From Vitellaria paradoxa (taxonomy: Eukaryota; Streptophyta; Magnoliopsida; Ericales; Sapotaceae), in the NCBI GenBank assembly GCA_019916065.1, contig CM034240.1:35825389-35889388 (forward strand): DNA of 64,000 bases, written 5' to 3'. A program made the translations under genes and the position numbers. The notes beneath the pieces were generated by a model, which was given only the letters and a program-made list of their open reading frames with translations, was not told where the DNA came from and did no database searches. This document shows, one piece after another, positions 1 to 11,713 of this stretch; the first letter of the stretch is position 1, and every line of letters begins with the position of its first letter.

Positions 1-960
1 GGCCCTTTGATATGGATTCCAAGGATGACGATCGTATTTCCACTCTAATACAGGAGCGCCTTCATGATGCTCCTCCCTTGAGCTTGGTCATCCCCGAGTA
101 AGGGGCTCTTCCTTCTCCATCTTTCCTGAGTAGCCAACTAAGATTAAGGTAACTGTCGAGTCATCCAAACTACCGAACATTGTGTATGACTTCACACTGG
201 CAGTTAAGAGGATGGAAGGCATCATCAATCCTATTGATCTGGCTCGATCGAGGGAAATTTTGTCGACTAAGCTGGTCAAAAGCATTGCCCATGTCTTTGC
301 AAAGGTATAACTTTTGATTTCTTCTTTGTAAGATACTTACTAGTCATTCTCTTTGTTCTGACTCTTAATCTGTATTTCCAAACCATACTCTAGTTGGCCG
401 AGCTTGGGACTTAGTATCTCGAGATGAACCGTGGCTTCCTCTAGGAGATCAAAAAGAATGAGCATCCCTTTCCGCGTATCTTTTCATTGGAAAAGGAATT
501 GGAGAAAACACGTGTCGACGCTTGAGCTGTTACTACTGAGCGAGGCTAGGCTCTTGCTGCCGGAGATGAAACCCTTTAAAGCTCCAAGAGCCTCTCTTTA
601 GCCTTGATTGCTAAAACAAATTTGAAAGATCTAACTAATTAGAGGGTTGAGGAACTGGCCAAGCAATTAGAGGCCCTTAAAGGTCAAGTGGAGGAGTAGA
701 AAGCCAAGGCGGTCGAGGATTCCAAGGAGAGTGATGCAGCTCAAGATTGACAATCGAGGCTTTTGAGGACGGCTTTGAAAACACCAAGAAGGAAGTCCTT
801 AAACTCCATCTTGAACTTGATCTTTCAGAGGTGGTCTTCATCAACGAAGCTACTGTGTCTCTGATCACTGAGAAAGTAGATGGAGACCAAGGCAAAGGGG
901 CTAATATACAATCCGAACAAGCTCAGACGAGCCAAAGGAATGATTCTTAAGATTGATGCC
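1..960 (+). pseudogene. Antisense ORF of element A, coiled-coil protein remnant
   Basis: Plus-strand coding traces lie opposite to element A's gag-pol. One stretch reads in frame from about 131 through an ATG at 212 to 303. A possible intron follows (GT at 304, AG near 394). Further exon-like sequence contains charged heptad-type residues (around 480-700) and ends in an open stretch 747-950 with the motif DGFENTKKEVLKLHLELDLS. Endings of this kind are seen in plant retroelement-associated proteins. Known Tat elements often carry such an antisense ORF between integrase and the 3' LTR, and the location fits exactly. At least six in-frame stops and a frameshift show decay. The function is not established and I assign none. 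Confidence 0.5.
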
Positions 961-1398
961 TGCCTCTTTTTCTTTTTGTTTTCTTCTTTATTCTTGTAAA
1001 TCTTTACTAACATTTGTAAAGAACTTTGTTCTTTTATGACATCTAACATTTGTAAGAATCTTTATGTGTTTATGGGAAGGATTTCACCTTTCTACTTAGT
1101 TTCAAAAGTTTAAACAAATCGATGAGTTAAATTGGCTAAGTTTAATTATACCTCAATCAGTCTTTTTGGAATGCCGACTCCAATTGGACTTTTTAGTTTC
1201 TATCAACACAATAAGCAGTTTCTAACTAGTTGGTTGCCTTTGAGCAATTGTTTAGTTAATCTATCGATCTCTATTCCGAGTCTTACAAACTGTGACGATG
1301 CCTTCCTTCAATGGTTGGCCAACCTTAACCTAGTCATTTTTTTGGATTGGCTTCTTAGGCTTTCTTAGTTTTCCTTGTCAGTCAACCATTTTTGGGTT

Positions 1399-1554
1399 GA
1401 CCGAGTTGTCAATCCACCTCTTAGGCTCTCCTTTCCTAGTAGGCATTTTTCTCAGTTGGTTGGTTACTCTCAGACTGACCGAGCTGTCGATCTACCTCTT
1501 AGACTCTTTGGGCCTAGCGGCCGTTTTTTGATCGATCGATAGTTCTTGGATTGT
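1399..1554. repeat. 78-bp imperfect tandem repeat, two copies
   Basis: Units start at 1399 and 1477 with GACCGAGTTGTC and GACCGAGCTGTC, followed by the shared words ACCTCTTAG and CTAG. A weaker, partial third copy may precede at about 1350. It lies in the non-coding stretch between the antisense ORF and the integrase end of element A. Apart from this repeat, 960-1680 shows no gene. Confidence 0.6.
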
Positions 1555-1679
1555 CTGACTTGTCGATGTAGTCCTGTCACATGAGAAAAGATAACAATGT
1601 ATGTTGAGAACTTTTGAAAAAAATTTTATTAATTGCCAAAAGATAGAGAATACAGTCTTAAAAGGAGAAATTCATAAAT

Positions 1680-1852
1680 GTTTAGACATAATAAATTTAT
1701 AAATGCTCCTCATGCTATAAATGAGGTAGGGCTTTCCTGTTGAGGTCTTTGAGCCAGTAAGTTTCTTTCCTCGTGTAGGAAGTTATCTAAGGTTTTTCCC
1801 AGTTCGGTCCAAGCTTTCCTTCCTAAGGTCTCTTGTTGGCTAGTTCACCCTT
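1680..1852 (-). pseudogene. Element A integrase C-terminal tail (second part)
   Basis: Minus-strand translation from 1847 downward gives the conserved integrase tail block with GKLGPNW near 1810-1790, followed by a LPH..EEHL-like end close to 1690. This is the C-terminal core of Tat-type integrases (KLGPNWEGPY followed by LPHPWNAEHL in relatives). The upstream part of the same reading frame ends at 23336, so the two parts are one gene separated by element B. Positions 1848-1852 are the CCCTT target copy. Three in-frame stops are visible. Confidence 0.75.
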
Positions 1853-3465
1853 TGATTGTACTATGAAAAATACAATCATAAACCTTAAATTGTGGGTTGT
1901 TGGGTGGATTTATATTTTAAAAAGATGAGAAAATGTGTTTAAATGCATTAATGAGAATTTTTTGTGAATTGCAGGTGTTTGGGACGAAAATAATAGAAAC
2001 TGGACCATAATGGAGGAAATTAGGAAAATGGTTCAAACATTTGTTCTAACCACAGTCTATTCGAACCTGTGTTCTAACCACAGAAGGCACAACAAATGAA
2101 ACATCAGCAGAATTACTAAGTGTGAAGAAAAGTAGGTCAAACCCTTGTTCGAACCACAAACTGTTCGAACCATGGTTAGAATAACAAAAGCTAGTGCAGA
2201 CAAAAATGTGAAGAAATTGACTAAGGGAAAGTTGTTCGAACCCTTGTTTGAACCACATTTGGTTCAAAACTTTATTGGATGAACAGAAGGGCAACAACAC
2301 TTGGAGGTGAGAAATTATTTCTAAATATGGAATTTTGGTTTGAACATCGGTTCGAACCAGCCCTTGTTCTAACGTTGGTTCGATCAAAGGAGCCATGCAA
2401 AGTCCAATTGGAGAAAAAATGACTAAGTCTTGGAAACTGGTTCGAAGGCTTGTTCAAACATTTGTTCGAACCAACCTGCGATGCGAGAATTTTGTAATTC
2501 AACTTTTGGTAAACGGGCAATTGAGTACTTTCTTATATTGTATTATTTATAGACGAGTGAGGTCGTTTGGATGGGGAGACTTTACATAAATTTCAGTTTT
2601 GAGATTTCATTTTGTAGAGAGAGAGAGAGTTTTAGGGAGAGAAAGTGGATCAATCTTCATTTCATTAAATTCTTGTATCATAATCTCTGTTTTATGAATG
2701 GAATTGTTTTATTTCAAGTATTTTCTACTTTCATTGTGTGTGAGTAGATCTTATTCTTAGATTCAAGGCAAGTCTCGTAGTTGATTTATATAAATTCCAA
2801 AGTAACAAGCTTAATGTTAAATTCTCATATGCTTAAGGATTAATCTTTATTTGATTTGGATCTATTCTTGATTTTGGATTGAGATTTCAAATAGAATTTC
2901 TGAATTTGTATGGTTTATGGTTTTTGCCTATGAATTTTCACTTAAAATTATCATGCATCTCTATTGAATTTGTATGGTGATTGCTAATCTAAGAATTCAT
3001 ATGTAAAATCTATAGATTATGCATATAAAGTATTTGATTTGAAATCTTACTTAGATTTTGTTCTTAATTTCTAGTTCAATTCAGATTTAGATTATTCTAA
3101 ATTGGTTTTATATAAGAAATATCTTCTGATCTACCCTTTTTGAGGTGTAGATTAAGTAATTAATTTCCTTGGAATTTTATGTAAATCACTATAAGCTTGT
3201 TTTAGATCCAAGACTTTCTTTAATTTGATTTCTAAAAAAAAAAAAAGATTTTATTCAATCCACCATTTCTAAGAACCAATTCAATCTCTACCATTCATTG
3301 TGAGGCTAAATTTTGTCTAGAATTTTTCTAAAAATTGTTTGTTCACTGATTTTCAATTAAGGTTCTCTGTGGACACGATCCAGTTCTCATCGGTTATTGT
3401 GCTTCAATAGACACCCTACGCTTGGGGTCGAGTTAATATTAAATAACAGTGGAATCAAGCAAGCA
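1853..3465 (+). repeat. 5' LTR of element B
   Basis: This 1613-bp LTR is collinear with 21842-23330. The two have drifted visibly. The 3' copy lacks roughly 120 bp corresponding to about 3030-3145 of this copy, and there are many substitutions, so the insertion is old. The LTR holds a cluster of TTCGAA-centred words (2030-2480), a GA-rich patch near 2617-2645 and an A-run near 3235-3246. Confidence 0.93.
2030..2480. repeat. Cluster of palindromic GTTCGAACC words in B's LTR
   Basis: More than a dozen variants of GTTCGAACC, TTCTAACC or TTCAAACC occur, many as inverted or direct pairs around short spacers. Clear TTCGAA cores lie at about 2060, 2148, 2164, 2235, 2351, 2441 and 2464. The word pairs recur about every 100 bp (clusters starting near 2030, 2133, 2233, 2338 and 2440). 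The 3' LTR carries the same cluster at 22015-22450, and a smaller one lies inside the element at 20040-20110. A regulatory or structural role is conjecture. Confidence 0.75.
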
Positions 3466-3469
3466 CTTT

Positions 3470-3487
3470 TAGCACCGTTGTTGGGGA
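3470..3487 (+). other. Primer-binding site of element B (tRNA-Asp type)
   Basis: TAGCACCGTTGTTGGGGA begins 4 nt after the 5' LTR. It differs from the complement of a plant tRNA-Asp 3' end at four places, all G-to-A or C-to-T transitions. tRNA-Asp priming is known for Athila-type elements. The pattern fits deamination of methylated cytosines. Confidence 0.8.
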
Positions 3488-3661
3488 GTTTTAAGCAACG
3501 GTGAACGGCATTCTTGGGGAGTTTGGGCGGATTGATTCTCACCACCATTTCTAACGATAGATTACACACTTGTTGGATAATCTTGTTCCATCATTTTATT
3601 TTCTTTCATTGTTAGGTCTTGATTTGAAATAAGCTAGTGGTAGTAAACATTCATAAATTGC

Positions 3662-5405
3662 TTGTACTTGTGCAATTGTTACATCTTGTGCATGCATCTT
3701 AAGTCAGGTAGGATTGTTCAGTCTATTTTGTATCCACAACCTCAACCTACAACAGAATTCATTGAGTTCTCATTGACTTCATCATTCACATCATCTATAC
3801 CACAATCACCACCATCATCATCTGTCTCTACTGATTTAGCACACCTCATGAAGAATTTGGGAGATAATGGGCAAGATGGCCATGAAGCTATTGCTCATTT
3901 AGATGCACGACCCTTACGGGAGTTGTTGCACCCGATACGACAAACTACCCCTTCTTGCATAATTCTTCCTCTAAATAAGAGGAATTTCACTTTCAAGCCT
4001 GGCACAATACAATTGTTACCCACATTTGATGGTATGGATTCGAAAAATCCATATACATACATGAAAGAAATTAAGGATGTGTGTGCCACTTACATGGATC
4101 AAAATGTGAGCGAAGACACTGTAAGGTTGCAGCTATTTCCTTTTTCTTTGAAAGATAAGGCCAAAATATGGCTCAATTCCTTGAGACCTTGCTCAATGGG
4201 CACATTGAGAGAAATGCAAGTAGAATTTTTGAAAAAAATATTTCCTAGTTCACAGAACATTGATGATGCAAAAGCAAATCATGAATTTTGCATGTCAACC
4301 AGGTGAGTCATTTTTTCATGCATGGAAGAGGTTTAAGGATTTATGTAATGCATGTCCTCATCATGGATTTCCAATTTAGTGTTTGTGTAGCTTTTTCTAT
4401 GATGCTTTGCCATCTGAGCATAAATAGTTAGTGGGTACCATGAGTAATAGTCAGTTTCTTGATAAGTTGCCTAAAGAAGCTTATGAGTTTTTGGAGGAGT
4501 TAGCTGAAAATACCAAGTCTTGGGAGGTAACGTCATCTTCACACTTAGATTCTAGAGAAGCCTAAGCACAATCTAGTAAGAGACTAACGTTGAATGAAAA
4601 TGATGATTTGAGTGCTAGGATAGTTGCTCTTATTAGGAAGGTAGAGTTACTTGAGACAAGGAAGGTGAACATGGTAAGTGAGAGGGAAGTAAGATGTGTC
4701 ATATGTGAGGTGTCTGATCATAGCACTGATGATTGCCCCACGGTTCCTGCTTTCAAAGAAGTTTTCTATGGGCGAACTTCAGACACTAACACCTCACATA
4801 CTTTCCCTAAGCAATACCCAAACCAAACTCAAGCTCAATCAGGGCCACCTCATCTTCCTAATCAGTACCATCATGGGTTGAGAAATCATCCCAAGTTTTC
4901 ATGGAGAAATGATCAGTCTAGTGCACCCTATCACCCACATTTTAATTCAAACCTTTCTCTGGGTCAAACACAAGGTCCATCTTCTAGTTCTTTCCAACCT
5001 CAATATAGGAAGTCACCATTAGAAGACACCATTAGAAGACACCTTTAAGCAATTTATTCAAGGTTATATTGGTATCAACAATCAAACTACTAAGAATCAA
5101 GAGCAAACTGATAGAGCCATTGAGGGTATTAGGAACCAATGACCAAGTTCATTCAAAGTCAGAGTCAAGCTAAAAAGGGTAGACTGCCTTCACAGACCAT
5201 CCAAAACCCTCAGGGTCAAGTACATATCGGTGAGACTTTACGTGAGAAATCGACCCATGAGCATGTGCAGGCAATCACTACATTGAGAAGTGAGAAGGTG
5301 ATTGAAAAACTAGATGACCCTAGGTTGTTGAGGGTTAATGAGAAGAAGGGAATGGAGTATAGTGAAAAAACAGAGAGTATAGTGACCGAGGTGAGAGTGG
5401 AATAG
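3662..5405 (+). pseudogene. Athila-type gag of element B
   Basis: The first open stretch (3662-4306, 214 codons) contains the retrotransposon gag domain, with the block LLPTFDGMDSKNPYTYMKE and then DKAKIWLNSL. The frame continues beyond 4306 after a shift, with stops at QF*CL and HK*LV that look like TGG and CAG codons turned to TAG. The open stretch 4590-5048 carries an intact zinc knuckle CVICEVSDHSTDDC (C36, C39, H44, C49 of that stretch; CX2CX4HX4C). A further piece at 5139-5405 resembles the basic linker before protease. Gag would form the particle and bind RNA. This copy cannot make full-length Gag. Confidence 0.82.
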
Positions 5406-5539
5406 AAAGAAAGAGGAGTGCTGATAATGGGGGAAAGAAAAATGATGATGATGTGGAAGAAGTACTGGGGAATGAGAGAAATAAGAAGAAGAAAAAGAAC
5501 AAGGTTGAAGAGAATAAAGAGAGAGAACAAGTTATAGGA

Positions 5540-6372
5540 TTCCAATCCGACCACCTTTCCCAAGCCAATTGAGCAAGTCGAAAAAAAAAGATGTTGAACT
5601 CTGAAATTTTTAAGGTTTTCAAACAAGTAAGGATCAACTTATTCTTGTTAGATGCCATCAAACAGGTTCTATCTTACTCCAAGTTTTTGAAACACCTTTG
5701 TGCTGTCAAAAGGAGGGGTGTCAAGGAAAACGCTTTTATGGCAGAATAGGTTAGTGTTATTCTTCAATATAAGACCCCATCAAATTATAATGACTTAGGG
5801 TGCCCTACTATAGCATGTGTCATAGGTGAGCACAAGGTGAAATAAGCTCTATTAGACTTGGGAGCTAGTGACAACCTTCTCCCTTACACAATTTATCAGC
5901 AATTGGGTTTGGGGGTACTTAAGCTGACTAGAGTAACCTTGCAATTAGCTGAGAGGTCAGTTAAGATTCTTAGGGGCATTTTAGAGGATGTGCTTATACA
6001 AGTTAATAAGTTTTGCTATCTTGTAGATTTTATCATTTTGGACACTTAGCCTACCCTTCAAGGTTCCATTCCACCACTTCCTGTCATTAGGAAGACCTTT
6101 TTCAGCAACCACTAATGCTGTTATTAATTGCAGGAATGGTCTTATGAAAATCTCCTTTCGGAATTTAACGGTTGAGATGAATATTTTTAGAGTCACTAAG
6201 CAGCCCATGGAGGAAGAGGAGGATATAAGAGAGGTGGATTTGATTTAGATAGTTACAGAGGAATATTTTGAGAGGGAGTTTGTTAGTGATTCTTTAGAGA
6301 AAGCATTAACATTGGGGGATGGAAAAGACTATATGGATGAGGTTGGCGATGATGATGTTTTGGAGGTTTTAA
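5540..6372 (+). pseudogene. Athila-type aspartic protease region of element B
   Basis: The pre-protease segment with KSKKKD, FKVFKQVRIN and LDAIKQV at about 5570-5680 leads into ALLDLGASDNLLPY at 5850-5890. This matches the retropepsin active-site motif D-L/T-G-A in Athila pol. The domain then runs through VTLQLAERS and a VEDVL-like segment to about 6050. In-frame stops at 5748, 5843 and 6048 break it. Coding-like sequence continues to 6372, where element C is inserted, and resumes at 14759. Confidence 0.75.
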
Positions 6373-8071
6373 TGTCACGCCCCAAATTTTGCACAAACTC
6401 GAGAGCTAGAACAAACAACCATAAATCACCAAACCATCAATTCAAAATAATTAGAGCCAAATATATTTAATAATAATGAATTAATAATCTCCAAACTGAA
6501 GTAAAAAAATAAATCCATATCTAGTGTCCAAGACCGGGACATATACAATAATCAAAATCCAATCAAGAGAAAAAATAAAAAATAAATTGTGCAGTTTTCT
6601 TCCCAAAATACAATTTACGAGCTACTCGAAATATCAACTCTGCCTAAGTGGTCCCATCATGACCCTCATCTAGTGCAACACTTGCACCTGCATCTACAGT
6701 TGTAGGGGCATGAGCACAATATATTAATGTATATTAAAATAATCAACTAGTGCTTGAAGAAAAATAAAAATTAAATAAATCATGCACGGGTGTCTTAGCA
6801 TAAATCTCTAACATGTCAAGTCAACATACATCACATATCAAAAGTATTTAAATTTAAATTTAAATATTTTGAACACAACATAAAATAAAATAAGTTATTT
6901 TAACAAACCATATTATTAATTATTGGGTTAGGTATTGCTACCAAGTTAACCTATGCCTTAGCCATAGAATACCAAAATATCAACTCATTAATGCTTTGTA
7001 GGTTACTAGCCTGCTGGACACGATAATCTAACCCCGCGTGGGTTCTTGGTCTTTCACCAGCAGAGCTTTTAGCACTAACTACTTATCATGGTGCCTCTGA
7101 GAACCTAAAACCAAAATCGTAAAAATTAATGAATAATTATTTATTTATTCAAATCCAAATCATTCTTTAAAAATATTTATTTTCCCTATTCAAAGTTCCA
7201 TAATAAAATGTAAATTTTAAAAATTAAAATTTTTGTACCAACTAAATTTCAATTCCTCAAAATCAAAATCAATTTATGTATACTTTTATAATGCACAAGA
7301 CAATCACCATCACATAATTTATCATGTAACAATAAACCAAATAATCACAAAAATTCACAAAATTAAACCACACATAATTAATTTAATTTTTATTTCACTC
7401 CACCCCTACCTCAAATTAAATCTGAATTTGTTGCGAAAAGAGCACCCTATTTGCCTTTACAGCTCACTGCCAGCTGCGACCCAAAAACGAACCCATTGCC
7501 TTTTGCCAAAATCTACCGTAAAGCTACCTTTCCTCTCTTTCTTTTTTTTTTTTTTTAAACTCTCTGTCGAATTGCAGAGTCACTAGAAGTTTATATATAT
7601 AGATATATATGTCTATATATGGCTCTAATGAGAATCCAATTTGGATTCAAGATTTTTTTTTTAACTTGGCTGCCAAAGTACTGATACATCTGGCTACCTT
7701 CTATAAGGATCCAAATTGGATTCAAATTAAAACAAAATCCACTCCCCAAAATATTATGTAAATATATTAATAATTATCTAGTTAAAAATTCAATTTGGAT
7801 TGGGATTCTAATCCATGTATGCATATATACCAAGATAGCACACGGTTAATTAAGAAAAAATTAAAAATTTTATTTAATTAAAATTAAATCATATTTTATA
7901 ATAAAGTAAATTATTTCGATATCCAAATAAAATTCTCATACCCACCGTGCATCCACAATAAAATAAATATTTAATTAATATCTCAACAAAATTTAAATTG
8001 ACTAAATTTTTTATTACAAAATTAAATATAAAAAAAATCAAAGCAAGATTTAAAATTCATGGGTCATTACA
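6373..8071 (-). repeat. 3' LTR of element C
   Basis: This 1699-bp LTR is collinear with 13090-14753. Both contain a TATATA-rich patch (7590-7622 here). Adjacent at 8072-8090, read on the minus strand, is a purine-rich stretch AAGGAACGTAGGA preceded by a T-run. This is a degenerate polypurine tract. No gene lies inside the LTR. Confidence 0.92.
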
Positions 8072-8106
8072 TCCTACGTTCCTTAAAAAAATTTCGTCCT
8101 TGAAAT

Positions 8107-8541
8107 TTAGAAAATACCTGAATCATTGAATAATTCTGGATATTTATTCCTTATTTCTGACTTTTGTTCCCGAGTCAACTCCTCGACACCATGATGCTTC
8201 CATAACACTCTAACTAAGAGAATGGTTTTCTCTCTTAGAACTTGTTCTTGTGCATCTAAAATCTTTATTGGTCTCACTTCGTATGTCACATTAGAGTCAA
8301 TTTCAAGTTCGGTCTAATGAAGAACATATGATGGATCAGCATTATACTTTCTCAGCATTGATACATGAAAAACATCATGTGCACTAGATAATTGTGGTGG
8401 CAAGGCAAGACGATACGCCGCATCTCCAATTCTAGCCAAAATCTCAAATGGTCTGATGAATCTAGGTGAAAGCTTCCCTCTGTGGCCAAAACGAAACACG
8501 CCATTTCGTGGTGAGACCTTTAAGAATACATGATCTCCCAC
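8107..8541 (-). pseudogene. Element C integrase tail and chromodomain-like module
   Basis: On the minus strand, 8541-8314 encodes the conserved GDHVFLKVSPRNGVFRFG and KLSPRFIRPFEI blocks of the integrase C-terminus. After a stop and a frameshift, 8289-8107 encodes a chromodomain-like end (VRPIKILD, then VLWKHHGVEELTREQ and KYPELF). In chromoviruses this module is thought to steer integration toward particular chromatin. Most of the aromatic cage cannot be confirmed here. The module is separated from integrase by a stop at about 8312. Confidence 0.8.
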
Positions 8542-9776
8542 CTCAAACTCTAGTGGTCTCTATCTCTAGTCAACATAGCTCTTCTGGTGACTTCGCGCTG
8601 TCTCAAGTCTTTGGCGAATGACTTAAACTTTCTCAGTGGTTTCCCTAACAAGCTTTAGCTTAACAATTTTAGTTTCTCCCATTTCGGTCCAACAAATTGG
8701 TAATCTACACGGCCTACCATATAACACCTCAAAAGGTGCCATCCCAATACTTGACTCGTAACTATTATTATAGGCAAATTCTATTAGTGGCAAGTAATCC
8801 TCCCAATTGCCTTGAAAATCAAGTACACAAACTCTAAGCATATCTTCTAGAACTTGAATAGTCTGTTCTGATTATGCATCAGTCTGTGGGTGGAAGGCTG
8901 TACTAAGTGACAATTGTGTCTGTATAGCTGCTTGGAGACCCTGCCAAAATCGGGAGACAAAATGAGAATCCCTATCCGAGACAATGGAAATAGGAACTCC
9001 ATGAAGTCATACAATCTCCTTGATATAAAGTTGAGCAAGATATCTATAGAATCAGTTAAACGAATAGGTAAGAACTGAGCTGACTTTGTCAATCTATCCA
9101 CCACTACCTAAATTGTGTCATAACTTTTCCATGATATTGGTAACTCAGAAACAAAATCCATTGTCACATTCTCCCATTTTTACATTGATACTGGCAGTGG
9201 CTGCAATGTACCTTCCGATCTTTGATGTTCGGCCTTCATTTGTTGACAAGTAAGGTGCTTACTAACCAATTCTACCACCTTCTTTTTCATTCCTACCCAA
9301 AAGAACTCTCAGCACAAGTCATGATATATCTTCATACCCGTTGGATGCACTGCAGGTTTGGAGTGATGAAACTCTCTTAAGACCTTGTCTAGAATACATG
9401 CTGGCACAAATAATCTACCTTGATATCTCAAACCACTGTCTATATCAAAGGTCTAGCCTAGTAATCCTTTTGCACTTAACACCTTTGCCTGACTCACATC
9501 GGACTCAATATCTAATCTTTGAGCCTCTATTGCACGAGTGACCAACGTCGGTTGTGCCACCAAAGAAAAAAGAGTAGCATATCCTTTTTCTTCCGCTAGG
9601 TGAAGATCAAACTCCCTAATTTTCCTAATCATATTCCATTCCCTCATTGTAAGACTAGCCAAAACATTACGAGTCTTCTGACTAAAGGCATCTGCAACCA
9701 CATTTGCTTTCCCTGGGTGACATTGTAATTCAAATTTGTAATCTTCCATATATTCCATCCATTTCCTCTGTCTCAA
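8542..9776 (-). pseudogene. Element C integrase
   Basis: Minus-strand pieces include MVDRLTKSAQFLPIRLTDS at 9104-9050, which is the core start of chromovirus integrase, and a DFQGNWEDYLPLIEFAYNN block near 8820. The piece 9776-9453 carries the RNase H end, VVADAFSQK, ahead of the linker region. The zinc-binding region around 9300-9200 is recognisable in pieces. Frameshifts at about 9450 and 8850 and several stops separate the parts, so no active enzyme can be made. Confidence 0.78.
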
Positions 9777-10170
9777 ATTTAAATCCTTCTAGGTAAAGAT
9801 ATACTTTAAACTCTTGTGATCTGAAAATACCTCAAACTTTTCTCTATATAGGTAATGTCTCCCACTCTTCAAAGCATAAATTACTGCTGCTAACTCTAGA
9901 TGCCTCACACCCTAATCCCTCATTAGATGCATCACAATATACTGTATAATCTAATCCACTTTCTAGAATCACCAACATTGGTGTAGATGTTAATCTCATT
10001 TTCAACTCTTAAAATGATTTTTCACAAGCCTTATCCCATACAAATTTCATTCCTTTTTGAGTCAACCTGATCATTGGTGCGGCTAATCTCGAAAACTCCT
10101 GAACAAACCTTTGATAATATCCAGCTAATCCCAAGAAACTTCGAATCTCAAATACTATCTTTGATTGTGG
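9777..10170 (-). pseudogene. Element C RNase H
   Basis: This interval continues the polymerase region on the minus strand after RT, beginning with a block ending LGYYQRFVQEFSRLAAP-like near 10080. The domain end [11 protein letters not shown] lies just beyond, at about 9700. Stops and shifts are frequent. The assignment rests mainly on position between RT and integrase plus the recognisable ends. Confidence 0.65.
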
Positions 10171-10949
10171 TCAATCTAGTTGTGGCCAATCCATAACTGC
10201 TTCTATCTTAGATGGGTCTACTGATGCCTCTTCACTAGACACGACATGCCCGAGAAACTTTACTTCTTTAAGCCAAAATTCACACTTACTTAACTTGGCA
10301 TAAAGTTTGTGTTTCCTTAGAGTTTGGAGTATTAATCTCAAATGCTCCTCATGCTCTTCCTTGCATCGAGAATATGCCAGCACATCATCAATGAATATTA
10401 CTATAAATTTATCTAAGTAAGCATTAAATATCCTATTCATCAACTCCATAAAAGTTGCAGGGGCATTTGTCAACCCAAAAGGCATCACTAAAAACTCATA
10501 ATGCCCGTATCGAGTCCTAAAAGCCGTCCTTGGTATGTCTTTCTTCTTCACTCTCAACTGATGGTACCCTGATATTAGATCAACCTTTGAGAAGCATTGT
10601 GAACCCTTGAGCTGGTCAAACAAGTCATCGATCTTGGTAGTGGGTATTTATTCTTTATTATCATCCTATTTAGCTTCCTGTAGTCGATGCACAACCGTAG
10701 TGAGCCATCTTTCTTTGTCATGAACAATGCTAGTGCTCCCCACGGTGAAGTACTAAGACGAATGAAACCTTTAGCAATCAAGTCCTCAGGCTGAGCCTTT
10801 AGCTCAACCAGTTCTACAAGAGCAAGTCTATAAGGCGCCACGAATATCAGCTCCGTGCCTGGAACCAGATCAATTTTGAATTCCACTTCCCATTCTAGTG
10901 GCAACTCTGTCAAGTCCTTTGAGGAATACATCTGGAAACTCACGCACAA
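10171..10949 (-). pseudogene. Element C reverse transcriptase
   Basis: Two overlapping open stretches (10949-10575 and 10623-10171) together cover the RT domain and are separated by one frameshift near 10600. Blocks seen are [49 protein letters not shown] and the catalytic [11 protein letters not shown] (F-I-D-D replacing the usual YVDD-type box, both aspartates kept). These are typical of chromoviruses. The N-terminal piece starts within the usual pre-RT segment. Confidence 0.88.
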
Positions 10950-11039
10950 CTGGTGGCAACTCTACCTCACTACTCACCACCTCCTCCTCCAAACCTAAGC
11001 TGGCGAACAAGCTATATAAATTAACCTTTTTGGTCCATT

Positions 11040-11600
11040 TAGAAAATGTGTGACTAAAAAATCTCTACGGTCGCTCATGAATCGTATCTAGTCACCCTCA
11101 GGTGTATGCAAGGTTACTCTTTCTTTGGTACAATCTATTATTACTTGATAAATAGATAGCCAATCCATATCGAGAATAATGTCAGAGTTGTTCATCTCTG
11201 GCACAATCAAATCGAGCAGCAAACGATGATCGGATGCAGAGATCTCATCAATTATGGTGATCTCATAACCTTTACAAATCTGAGTTAAAATAGTATGACC
11301 CCAATCGGCGTCTCAATGCGTACAGGTGGGACCAATTGTTCCATAATTAATTTCAATGCAGATGCAAAATGTGTAAAAATGAACGAATGCAATGCTCTAG
11401 TATCTATAAGTACTGTGGCTCTAGAAGTAAAAATAAGAAAAGTACCTCTAGTCACAATTATTTTAGCATGCCTATCATCTCATCAATGTGAAAACTCTTC
11501 CTTGTGTCTGAGTAGCTTTCGGCTTATTACCTCTTTGCACCTATTGAGATCCACCCCGAGTTACTCTCGAAAATTATGTTGTACGGCCTACGACCCAAAT
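11040..11600 (-). pseudogene. Element C aspartic protease remnant
   Basis: At about 11440-11390 on the minus strand the translation gives TVLIDTRALHSFI. In relatives this is the retropepsin box DTGASHSFI. The active-site glycine has become arginine and the alanine-serine pair is altered, so the enzyme would be inactive even if expressed. Flanking PPVRIETPIG matches the usual downstream block. Several stops follow. Confidence 0.7.
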
Positions 11601-11713
11601 GGTTTAGAACTCTACTGATAAGAAATTGACTAAGTGGGTTGCTGCGGTCAAACAACACTTGACATCCCTTGCCATTGTGGACAATTTCTTTGAAATTGGC
11701 CTTGTTGGCCACA

